Shown one piece after another: positions 55,141 to 64,000 of a stretch of DNA of 64,000 nucleotides (its first letter is position 1; each line of letters begins with the position of its first letter). Source of the stretch: Laburnicola sp. R22_1 (taxonomy: Eukaryota > Ascomycota > Dothideomycetes > Pleosporales > Didymosphaeriaceae); contig JACONQ010000008.1 in NCBI GenBank assembly GCA_014281115.1, positions 1,798,001-1,862,000 of the forward strand, given 5' to 3'. A program made the position numbers and the translations under genes. The notes under the pieces were generated by a model. It was not told the DNA's origin and ran no database searches. It saw only the letters and a list, made by a program, of their open reading frames with translations.

Positions 55141-55861
55141 TAGTGTTTGGTGGTGACAGAGCGTGCTGTTATGGCAGAACGCGTCCATTTTAGAATCGCG
55201 ATAGACGCGTTTTGAGCTATCCTAGCGCTAATGGTAGATGGTCATGCGACCGGTCAAATGGTGGCATTTCGGGCAGAAATGGTGGTATTTCGGTCCATTT
55301 CCGACGCACGGCTACAAGAGTGGTACGGTATTGGAAATAGTGGTACCCGGGGAATTATTACGCCAAGCAGTGGTAAGGCGGTCTTTTGCCGCAAATAAAT
55401 TACATCGCGATGATTATGTAGGTGCGGGGTCGTTTTGCACTAGCCGAAATCGGTAGTTGGTTCGATCGGAAGTACCGACTGGGGTAGCGGCCTTGCATGA
55501 ATTTGTGCGCGACAGCAGGCACAAGGTTGATGATAACTTCTCAGCATCATAGCGAGGTTCTAAGGCTCGATAAGACCATTCATGAGTATTATGGAGTGGT
55601 AAGAGCTTGATGGTGGTGCTATAGGGAAGGAACTCTGTCACGCTATAGAAGGAGGCTCTCTGCAAATCAGGCGCGAAGGCGACGATGCAAACGTAATTTA
55701 TAGGTAAGAGGCGCCCGAGACCTTCGAAAATAGCTATAGTACATTATTTATATATAATTTTAGTGAAGCTCGACATGTGCGCAGAGTTATAGTCGCTTGA
55801 AGTCGAAGTACCCTTTAAATTTTCCGGCACGGTGGGTTTTCCGCCACGCGGGGAGGGACGT
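55141..55861 (-). repeat. Right 721-bp inverted arm of the cargo element
   Basis: Inverted copy of 49940-50660. Differences seen by eye are near the outer end (TTTGAGGGG against TTTAAAGGG), and at single sites further in; all are C/T or G/A changes. Confidence 0.93.
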
Positions 55862-56197
55862 TACAGCGTGAAGGAGTCCTCACAGCTGAAGAGGGCCAGC
55901 GGCTGGCCACTCTGAAGGAGTTTGGGGCGCGCAGTGATGGGCAAAAGGCGAAGAAGAGGGTGCGCGCTGATGGAGGCGAATCTGCTTAACGGCGCTGTGG
56001 ACGCTGCGGCAAGCCCGGGCATAACAAAATAACCTGTAGGCAGCCTGTAGAAGTAGATTCTAAATAGATTGGCCTATTTGGACTATTGAAAATAGTTCGT
56101 GTTGACTCTGTACTATCGTGAATAGTACAGAACTTGGTGGGGTCTTGGCAAAGTGATCGACTCGATGGAATAATCGACTCGAGTGCAAAGTACGTTA

Positions 56198-56340
56198 ACT
56201 AATAAGTAAAATAGTTTAAAATACGTAAGATTTAAAAAAGCTAAAATTATAAAAACTATTTAGCTAATAGTAACTTATAGTTAACGCAAGTTGTAAGTTA
56301 GTCGTTATAGCTACAGCCTTGGGCGATTTCTTTGCCGCCA
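56198..56340. repeat. Right remainder of the TA-rich island
   Basis: About 100 bp of TA-rich sequence after copy 3 ends at about 56290 with AGTTGTAAG (56289-56297). Beyond this, composition returns to normal and the next gene begins. Confidence 0.5.
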
Positions 56341-56351
56341 TCTTCCATATG

Positions 56352-58083
56352 TGATGATGCTTCGTACACTCTCGAAAATTTTCGAACGACGCGCACATAT
56401 GCAGCGAAAAACGCAAGCACAGCAGGCTCAGGCCCAGGATCAAGCCCAGGAGCTACAATTCCGCAAAATGCAGGCTGTTCGTGTGGGCGGTACGATGGGG
56501 TCCGCCCTTTGACACCACCGCAGCCTGCACCTCCTAGTGAAGGTCAGTTTACCTTATCATATTTTGTCGCATGCTTCTGTTGTCGTTCCCAGCTATTATT
56601 CTCTTACTGTCTCTTTTAAGGCGCTTCAGTCCTTCGTTCAAAAAGCACAAAAGAATACGCAGCGGCAGGACGGTCTCGGGTTACTCGGACTTCTACACGT
56701 TCCTCCTTAGGTCTGCTTTTGACTATTGTTCTTGCTAACAGCAACACAGAAGAGTCAGGACCCTCGCCCAGGGATTCGGCCGTAGCGGAACTGGAACAGG
56801 CGGAAAAGGAAGTAGACCAGAAATCGGTGCCGGATGTCAGACTCGCAGCAGAGCGCAAAACCTTCATCCACCCCAAAGGCGAACTCATCCTCGAAGTCGG
56901 TCGCGGTGACGGAACACGCGAGATTGTCGTGCAGGCCGACACAGTGGAGCACTTCAGTCCCCAATGGAAAGAACCCATCGCAGGCAGCAAGCGCAAATGG
57001 AAAACACGCCTCACAGGAACAACACGCCAGCGGCTCGTGCTTAGAACACGAAGACTACGACTCCCAGACGATGACCCTGATATGATGCTGGTCCTCATGT
57101 GGCTGTCGCACGCCTGGCACGTGGGAAAAGTATCGAAAAGTCTTACCTTTGCTCAGCTTCTCGCTATGGCGCGGATATGCCAAAGCTACGACATGAACGT
57201 GCAAGTGTCGCCGTTCATAGGACGCTGGATCTACTCGCATCAGGCTAAGCTATTGAGCCCGAACTACGAGCAGTGGCTGTTCATTGCGTATCAGTTTGGC
57301 CTCGAGCGGCACTATGTTGAGCTGGCGAGGCATCTGACGCAGAATTGCTGCGTTAATACAAGAGGGTCGTTATACGTTCCCATGCCGGGTAGTGCTAGCC
57401 TCCTGACTGGTTATTTCCCAGGTGACACTATTGGTAAGTGCTCGCATATCTTGATTCCATGGCACCAATCACGTCTCTGCTGCTGACGGGTAATCAGCGA
57501 CCATTCGACACACGCGCATCAAGACACTCACCAAGATTTTCGACATGGTCTACCGTCTCGTCGACACCATGGTGATGACGGACATCTGTGAGGCAGACCT
57601 GCCGAAATCGTCGAATCCCGAAGTCACCGCTTCACTTGCCAGTGAGCGCACTAGCTGCACGCATTGCCAACACGGTGACTTGGTCCGCTATCTGCGGTCG
57701 TACGGGTACTGGCCACCCATCACGCAAGCTACCATGATCACGGAATCGGTCGAACAGGCAAGTTACCCCGACCCTATGAAGCGTAACCAACTCACCCTGC
57801 AATCTCCCAGGTGGTGGAGAAGCTCACCACGCTCAAGTCGATCCGGTTCCGTAACATGAGCCTCACGCTACTGGAGGACATCGAAGCCGCTGTTGCTGCG
57901 GGCAGGCGGCCTACGGATTATCTAGGCCGTATCCACGCGCGGTGCGATGTTGGCAGGAAGCTGGCGGGCGAGATCATTGCGGCCAGAGATGCGATGGAGG
58001 ATCCGATTTCGCAGGTCACGAGGGATGAGATTAGGGTGAATGCGCACAAGACGGGACTGGATGCTGATGTGCCGGAGACTTGA
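56352..58083 (+). CDS. BTB/POZ-like domain protein
   Basis: The well-supported exons are about 56620-56709, about 56754-57433, 57499-57762 and 57813-58083. The last intron has a GC donor (CAG then GCAAGT, acceptor CCCAG); the one before is GTAAGT-ATCAG. Residues FIHPKGELILEVGRGDG, VVQADTVEHFSPQWKEPI and LPDDDPDMMLVLMWLSHAWH with FAQLLAMARICQSYDM match the fungal BTB-like pattern: strand, buried core helix, PDDDP, and a helical tail. The C-terminal part is helical (TLKSIRFRNMSLTLLEDIEA). BTB proteins mediate protein-protein contacts, often with cullin ligases; role here unknown. The 5' end is unresolved: the ATG pair at 56352 can join through a short GTGGGC-CGCAG intron, but this is tentative. 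The start is 155 bp from the transposon nest, which may have replaced its promoter. Confidence 0.65.
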
Positions 58084-59539
58084 TTTGCGCATCATAGGGT
58101 GGTATATGTGTTTGTTTGGTCTTTACGCTTGTTGAAGTATCTTCACGGGCGTTGTGTATGGGTTTGCGATAGATCACACAGGAGGGTCTTTTAGGGGGCA
58201 CGGGGGGTTGACTGTGATATATTCTTGATAGCGCGGAGTTGGAGGCAGTCTAGCGGGGCTGAGCTGTGATAACTTTTTGATAGCGCCTACTTGGAGATTG
58301 GAACATGGAAAAGTCTGTTTTGTTTCCTCATCAGTAGCTAATGATACTATCGCAAGGTCTTCTAACTGTGGACTCGGTGCCTTCCATGCGTCCGAACGCT
58401 CCTTCTGTAATAGCGACAACGTTTTTCCGCGATGTGGCAGGAGCGACTTCCACCGCCTACTTGGGTAGTGCAGCAGCACAACCACGTCCACCACATCAAA
58501 TGGCGGCCTGCCATAGCTTCACGGTGTTGCCTACCTAGGCATCCCCGGAGACCGCCCCGCCGGTGCGAACGAAGTGCCGAAGGTTCCACGGCGCCAACAA
58601 GGACTCAGCATTACTCATGGAGTAGTGGTCCCAAGGACTTACCAAGACCGAGCAGCGGAGCCCACGGCGCCGAGCGCAGCACGCACCTGGAGCGTTGGCA
58701 GCAACGCCATGGAAACACGGCCTGCTGGTGACTGCACGACGACGGTCAGTGAACGGAACAGCGGGTTCCCATCCGTCCTCATCACGATTCACCACCGGCT
58801 TATTTCCAGTGGACAGGTTATTCCGCGTTTCAGCGCCCGCTTGGGACCTGGGCTTCACGTGACGCCACTCAGCCGAGCAGCCTTGGACCCGGTTTCGACT
58901 GGCACCAGCACCGACGACATGGCGGCGCCGAGACGCTCCAGCGACCTTCACGTTGCACCACCGCCGTGTCTCCTGCGCTGCCGGGGCGCGGCGAGCTCGG
59001 GCGCTGGGCGCTGGGCTCTGCGCAGCGGACAATGCGGGCGGCTGCCGTCACACAGGGTGCACGACGGCGCAGAGGCAGTCGTGCCTGTAGCCCACGGTAA
59101 TAATGGGAGCGGAGAGGGAGAGGCCTGGCTCAGGCTGGCTGTCTGTCGGCGCTTGGCGCAGCCAAGAGGGCGGACGAGCAGAGGAGCTTCATGTCCAACA
59201 CGCCGGACGCCCTCCTGCCGTGCTTTCCGGCTTGTGGGCGAGGGCACGTCCGCGACCACAGTCATACCGCGGCGGCCGTGATTGGAGTCCGCAACCATAT
59301 GCCTTTTGCCCAGTACCTCGCCGAGCCCTTGGCCCTGGAGCTGGTGTATAGGGCCAAGCCCAAGACCCTCGCCCAAGGTCTTGAGAGTCGACTTTATGTA
59401 ACCGTTTGTCTTGCCTCTCCTGAGGGGACAGACTCTTGTCTGAGCTATATCATGACCGACTGCTCGTCTGCATCCGCCCACTATACGACCCTGCAGTCGC
59501 CATTGATGCTCCGAGGAGCCTAGCCAATCGCAGACGGCC
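58084..59539. other. Intergenic, no gene supported
   Basis: Several long overlapping open frames on both strands (for example 58574-59281) reflect GC-rich sequence without stops. Their translations are Arg/Ser/Pro-rich without hydrophobic core or motif, and none has supporting splice structure. I leave the interval without a gene. Confidence 0.45.
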
Positions 59540-60488
59540 ATGGAACCTCAACTTCCACCGGCGCCCGCCGCCGCTGCGCCTCATCACCACGGCGGCCCTC
59601 TGCCTCCTCACCCCAGAGCGCCCGTCGACATTGGGTATGCGTACAACGACAAGGACGAGTATGCGCCCCGGACAGCAGCGCGCGGCAGCAAGGGCAGCAG
59701 CAGGAGGAGCCACGCGCACGATTCCGTCATTTCGCACCCGTTCTCGCCCAACCTCCCGGCACAGACACCGCCCAGTCCAGCCAGCAGCCTCGCTTCTGCG
59801 CGACGCCATCGCTCAAGCGACGACGTCCAGCGTTCACGGGACACGATCGATGCGGTGCCGTACCCCCCGCTCGCCCACATCGACCCAGAGAAAGCCGGCG
59901 GCTCTCCGCACCGCTCGCCGCCACCTACCCATGCCTCGGCGTCCATCCGGCACACGACGGCCGTTGTCTACGACGCAGGCGAATACTACGAGAAGGGCCC
60001 AGAGGACAAGCCTGTGCAGCTTTTGGTAGGACCATGACTATCTACTGAACAACGGACGCCGTACTGACCGAATGCAGCTCTACCTTTCTGGGCCCTGCGC
60101 ACTGCTCTCCTTCCTGATCATGCTGTGGACTATGGTCGCACTGCTCATATCGCTCCTCCTTCAGCCCTTCCGCCTCTTCTCCTCGCGGCCCACGCTCTCC
60201 ACGCAGCTTACCACCTTCCTCGCGCCGCCGCTAAACCTGCAACTTCACCTGATATATTCCTTCTCAGACTCGACGCATCACAGCGCACCAATGCTGGTGG
60301 TTGTCCATCTATTATCACCCTTCATCGCCATTGGCGTTGCGATAGCCGCGTGGACGGCCGCCTTTTTCTGGTTTTTCTCGGCGATATTAGGCGACCCTGC
60401 AGGCCAGGACGGACACAACGACGGCAAGGAGAGCATTCTGGGTGTGCGTAAATGGTGGGATCGATGGCTTTCGAGAGCGTTACGATGA
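59540..60488 (+). CDS. Unrecognised membrane protein of 298 residues
   Basis: Exons 59540-60025 and 60078-60488 join in phase 0 (GTAGGA donor, AATGCAG acceptor). The first 160 residues are Pro/His/Ser-rich and disordered (PPAPAAAAPHHHGGPLPPHP, then SPNLPAQTPPSPASSLA). Two or three membrane segments follow: about residues 165-190 (CALLSFLIMLWTMVALLISL) and two between about 225 and 270 (LVVVHLLSPFIAIGVAIAAW, then TAAFFWFFSAIL). A short charged tail ends KWWDRWLSRALR. I do not recognise the family; a disordered N-terminus before a small membrane domain is common in fungal hypothetical proteins. Start ATG 59540 has CGGCCATGG context. Confidence 0.72.
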
Positions 60489-61110
60489 TACATACGAGCG
60501 GAATTTCCGACGTCGCGCATGATTTTTACGATACAATTCTCGGCGTTTACAGCTTCTCCTTGAAGCAACAGTTATAGCGGCATTGGGTACGGCGTTTTTC
60601 TCGGGCTGAACAGCGCTTAGGGCTCAGGGTGGGTCATTTGTTATGCTGGTCTGCATGGCGGCATTCTGGCGTTGTCTTGTGGCTTCTGAGTACATGGTTT
60701 TGCTTCGGCATGTTGGCTGGGGTTTTGATACGAGGTCTTCTCTCGGTTGGGTTTTATGTGATATCCCCCATTTGCAATACCATGCATAACTTGTCTTTCT
60801 CAGCGTTGTCTTGATCGTACTACGTCTCGTGGCGAGGTCTCTGAACAGCGATGATACGTCCAAGTTTGAAGGCGTGGCTATCGCAGGCCTTGCTCGCATC
60901 ATTTGACATCAGTCAGCTTGTCCCAGACGGAACTGTGCGCCCTTTTACCCATCTAGGTATTCACCCGGGCACCCATCATGACCATCACAGAAGCATCCAA
61001 GACAAGAGTCAAGGCTTGACTGATGGACCAAGCGACCGACGCCAGCTGGCAGCAGTGATGGGGGCGTTACTCATTCGCTCTTTTGCCAAGAAAATCACTC
61101 ACATCATTAC
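60489..61110. other. 3' region up to the terminal TA-rich island
   Basis: GC-balanced non-coding sequence; short open frames only. The switch to TA-rich sequence occurs at about 61110-61120. Confidence 0.5.
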
Positions 61111-64000
61111 TTTTTACTAGCTATTTATAAAAGTTAATATATATTATAATACTTTTTATAGCTATAAGCTTAAATTATATAATGAAATTTAAAAAAAGAT
61201 ATTTTAAAAAAATTTAAAAATAAGTAATTACTTATAAGTAAGAGTAATTACTTACAACTTTTTAAATAATTTATATCTTAGCTATTTCTTAATATTTTTT
61301 AATATTTTTTTAATATTTTTATAGCTATTATCTAGACCTATATTATTAGAATTTTAGTTATTAATAATTCTATAAATTAGAAGGTAAAAAGGCCTTAGTA
61401 AGTAGGCTTAGCAAATAAGTTAATAAGTAACGCTCCTATTACTAGCTAGTAGCAATATTTATTCTCCGCTCCGCTAATACGCTCGCCCAGCCTAGCCAGT
61501 AATAAGAATAAGATTTTATTAACAAAACTTTCGGCTTTTGGCTATATGGTTTGCCGGTATCTATTTATATATAACAGACACGTGCTCTTATATAGATGCC
61601 TAGAGATAGTAATGGGGGAAACTAAGCGACGGTCACCTTACTTGTAAGTAAAATAATAGAATTTAATAAAAATTATATTTTTATAATCTAGAGAAAAACT
61701 AAAAATTTTATATATTAGGACTTTAGTAATAACTATTATAGTTAGCTTAGAATTTAGCTTTAAAGCTAGTAAGTTTAAAAGATAAATAATATATAATATA
61801 ATATATATAGCATTAAATTAACTACCTAGAGATAGTACGACAAAGGCTTTTATCTTAAATAATATAAAAAAAAAGCAGAGCCCCCTGCTTAGTAATTAAA
61901 AAAAGTGTAAAAAGGTAGTTATAAAAATACGCGTTTAAACTACTAAGCGAGCTTAGTAGTCTTAGTGCGCATAGCTTCTATATACAAAGTTTTTATAAAG
62001 AGGCTACTTAGAACTTTAGGGGAGATATAACTTTAGCGTAGCTACGCTATAAGCTATTTCTTCTTTACTATTCTAAGTTATAAACTACTATTCTAATTAT
62101 TATAAATAATATAAGTTAATATATTAATAAGTATATACTACTACCATACTTATAAATAGAATAAGAGTAACACATACTAGATACACTATTACTCTATTAC
62201 TATATTAAGGTTATTCTTAATAAAATCCCTACTATCTTTCTACGCCTACGCTCTACTATCTATCTAGGCATTAAAATTGTTTCTAAAGAAGTACTTACTA
62301 TTACTAAAAAGTATATACTAAAAATTTATACTACTACTATTAAAGAGGCTATTAAAGTAACTATACTAGAGTTCTATTCTATCTAGATACTTATTTAGCG
62401 TAAGGGCGAGTATACTTAACTATTTATAAGGTAGTCCTAGTGTACTAGTTAGGTTAGTAGCTTATCTAGTTTGTAAAGAACTGTAAGATTAAAGTTCTAC
62501 TCTAGTAGATATAATTACTTCTTTTTTATAAACAAAGCTATATCCCGTAACTATACTATAGTAAAAAAGAAAATCTAGCTATAATCTATTTTTCTGTATA
62601 CTAGCTCTATAAGATAGATACTATATAAATATACGTAAGTTAATAACACGCTTATTATATAGCACCCTATAAGGCTATTATATATATATAGGTAGGGTTA
62701 ACTTAACTATAATTTAGAACTATTATTAAGTAGTAACTTATCTTATCTATATAGATAGTAATAAGGTTAGAGTGCTTATTGCCTATATAAAGAAAGCCTA
62801 ATTCTACTACTATCTTACGCACTACTGCAACTAATAACTATAGCTAAATTAAATAAGATAAAGATATAACTACGCTATAAAGTAAAGTTTAACCTTAAGT
62901 ACGCCTAATTTACTATAGACCCCTTCTTATATCCCTAAAACTTAATTAATAAGCTTACAATTATTACTAAAAAGAAGCTAAAGCTTAAAATAACTAATAG
63001 TAATAAGCTTCTAGTTAAGTTACTTATACTAGATTGCTACACAATGCACATATATAGTCTATACTACTATTTACTAGCTTAGGTTATATATATATTAATA
63101 ATATGCGTAGGGACTACTTAATAGACTAAGGCAAACCTAGGATATATTATACAGTAGAGAAGAAACCTAACAAGGCTACTTAATACTATAAATAATAATA
63201 AGTTCTTTTAAAAGCTAAGGAAGTGCAATAAAAGAGGTGCTAAGTAGTTAAATAATGTTTAAAAGCTGTTAAACTAGCTATAGATAGTAATTACCTATAA
63301 CCGCGTTATTTCTAAAATTAAAAAGTTCCTTAATTATATAATTTAACTGTAAAGGGCCTGTGGGTCTTAGTTTAGACCGGAAATTACTTCTTATTAGTAG
63401 CAGAATTATCTAGTAGGGGATATAAAAAAGATAATAAGGTGTTTATTAATAAGCTATATAGTAGTAAGAGCGTTACATAAATCTATAAGATTTGTCTAAC
63501 TATTATTACTATTATTACTATTAAGTTAGCTTATCTAGCGCGTAAGTGTAAATAACTAATAATAGTAGTAGTAATAAGCTAGGTGTGCTATATATGCTAT
63601 AAGTAAACTTTATATAGGTTAGAAGCTTATAAGGTGTAGATAGGGTACGAGTAAGTTTAAACTATTATCGCGTTATTAGGTAGTATTTAAGATTAGTCTT
63701 TAATTAGAATTAGGTACTGTATATAATATATAATAACCTTCTATCTTAATCTACTTTAACCTTAAACTAAAAAAGGTTAACAAAGATGTTTAGTAAGTCG
63801 ACTATAATATAATATATAATAATATAAAATATAAAAATCTTAATAGTATATTATATACTATATAGTACTAGTATTAATAAAATTTATTTTTATAACTAAT
63901 ACTAAGCTCTATATATTTAAAATTTACCGTACACTAAAAGGTCTATAATATTTCTCTTTCTAATATTTAAAAATTAAATTTAAAAATTAAGTTATATATA
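61111..64000. repeat. TA-rich RIP-like transposon relic, continuing past the window
   Basis: This is 2.9 kb of TA-dominated sequence with stops in all frames. Parts at about 61795-62400 and 63480-63790 are inverted relatives of about 45600-46200 and 45000-45290 (shared phrases TAGCGTAGCTACGCTA, AAGGTTATTCTTAATAAA, and GTCGACTTACTAAACATCTT on the minus strand against GTCGGCTTACTAAACGCC). The stretch between, about 1.1 kb, is mostly missing from the 45-kb copy. The original element class cannot be read; it may be a retrotransposon. Confidence 0.6.

Larger units (their letters stand above)
49940..55861. mobile_element. 5.9-kb cargo element with 721-bp inverted arms and TA duplication
   Basis: ACGTCCCTCCCCGCGTGGCG starts at 49940 and its complement ends at 55861, with TA at 49938-49939 and 55862-55863. 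The interrupted transposase of copy 3 resumes exactly at the second TA, and the related copy 2 shows the uninterrupted sequence, so the whole unit arrived as one insertion. The terminal arms (49940-50660 and 55141-55861) are inverted copies with about eight differences, all transitions. The 4.5-kb centre has normal gene-like composition and carries a full-length membrane-protein gene and a WD-like gene or fragment. No transposase is present. (T)GGCGGAAAA and (T)GCCGGAAAA occur at a 17-bp period near each end, like the other TA-inserting elements here. Confidence 0.88.
46682..56067 (+). pseudogene. pogo-type transposase of copy 3, in three pieces with stops
   Basis: The coding pieces are 46682-46824, 48634-49939 and 55864-56067, separated by the two nested elements. 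The third codon is TAA where copy 2 has CAA, and further TAA/TAG/TGA codons replace Gln, Trp or Arg (for example near 48845, 49060 and 49230). The best open part, 49322-49699, has LLIIDGHKSHNSLEFQDYC (second catalytic Asp kept) and LQPLNIGCF, where the third Asp is now Asn. The last piece holds the zinc knuckle region, ending in GluValAspSerLys. It is not functional. Confidence 0.85.
46592..56195 (+). mobile_element. pogo/Fot-type transposon, copy 3, split by two later insertions
   Basis: The ends match copy 2: ACGTACTTTGCACTCGAGTC at 46592 and its complement ending at 56195, with TA at 46590-46591 and 56196-56197. In the repeated units CGGACA is replaced by CGATCA. The 9,604-bp span contains an 1,807-bp element (46825-48631) and a 5,922-bp element (49940-55861), each with its own TA duplication. 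Removing both with one TA each leaves exactly 1,871 bp, the length of copy 2 at 15983-17853. Confidence 0.94.

Noticed and set aside
58574..59281. 235-codon plus-strand frame and opposing frames
   Set aside because: Arg/Ser/Pro-rich on both strands, typical of GC-rich non-coding DNA; no conserved motif or exon structure.
12734..64000. A giant Starship-type element covering the transposon islands
   Set aside because: No tyrosine-recombinase (DUF3435-like) gene was seen, and the insertions are explained by separate TA or 8-bp duplications.
1..64000. CRISPR arrays, rRNA or tRNA genes
   Set aside because: No regular short repeats with unique spacers, and no rRNA or tRNA sequence recognised by eye; tRNAs with introns could still be missed without a scan.

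Overview
The window looks like nuclear DNA of a filamentous ascomycete, most likely a Dothideomycete (Pleosporales). The class is inference; no rRNA or marker gene was seen to fix it. Support comes from short genes with 45-115 bp GT-AG introns carrying CTNAC-like branch sites, a CFEM/GPI surface protein, a CYP52-like P450, and sharp alternation between GC-balanced gene blocks and TA-rich islands. In the islands Gln and Trp codons of transposases have become stops (CAA/CAG to TAA/TAG, TGG to TAG), as expected of repeat-induced point mutation (RIP).

Layout. 1-1300: degenerate 70-bp minisatellite. 1.3-7.5 kb: a small unknown gene, a small membrane protein and cytosolic leucyl-tRNA synthetase. 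8-23.3 kb: an inositol/uronate catabolic block made of an IolG-like inositol dehydrogenase, a sorbitol/L-idonate-type medium-chain dehydrogenase, a KduD-like short-chain dehydrogenase, an aldo-keto reductase and myo-inositol oxygenase. It is split by a 7.2-kb hAT relic (12734-19938) that carries two pogo/Fot-type elements. 24.1-30.5 kb: an FG-like protein, a small basic protein and a P450. 30.9-33.0 kb: another pogo-type element. 33-37 kb: mostly gene-poor, with a RIP-like relic. 37.0-42.3 kb: CFEM protein, anthranilate synthase component I and a coiled-coil protein. 43.0-56.3 kb: a TA-rich island with a three-layer transposon nest. 56.35-60.5 kb: BTB-like and membrane-protein genes. 61.1-64 kb: another TA-rich relic.

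Two systems stand out. First, the inositol/uronate block holds both possible entry reactions for myo-inositol (dehydrogenase and oxygenase) plus reductases that would fit the fungal D-glucuronate to D-gluconate route. Its three promoter regions share a GGCGCCATG motif, and removing the transposons brings the two halves to about 313 bp apart. Second, a 5,922-bp element (49940-55861) is bounded by 721-bp nearly identical inverted arms and a TA duplication. It carries an intact 704-codon membrane-protein gene and a WD-like gene or fragment, and no visible transposase. It sits inside a pogo-type element; removing it and a second nested element leaves exactly 1,871 bp, the length of the related copy at 15983-17853. 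All five TA-inserting elements here have ends built from motifs repeated at a 17-bp period, so the cargo element is probably moved in trans by a pogo/CENP-B-like transposase.

Exon coordinates were worked out by hand from splice signals and reading-frame continuity. No database search was possible, so family assignments rest on motifs seen by eye.
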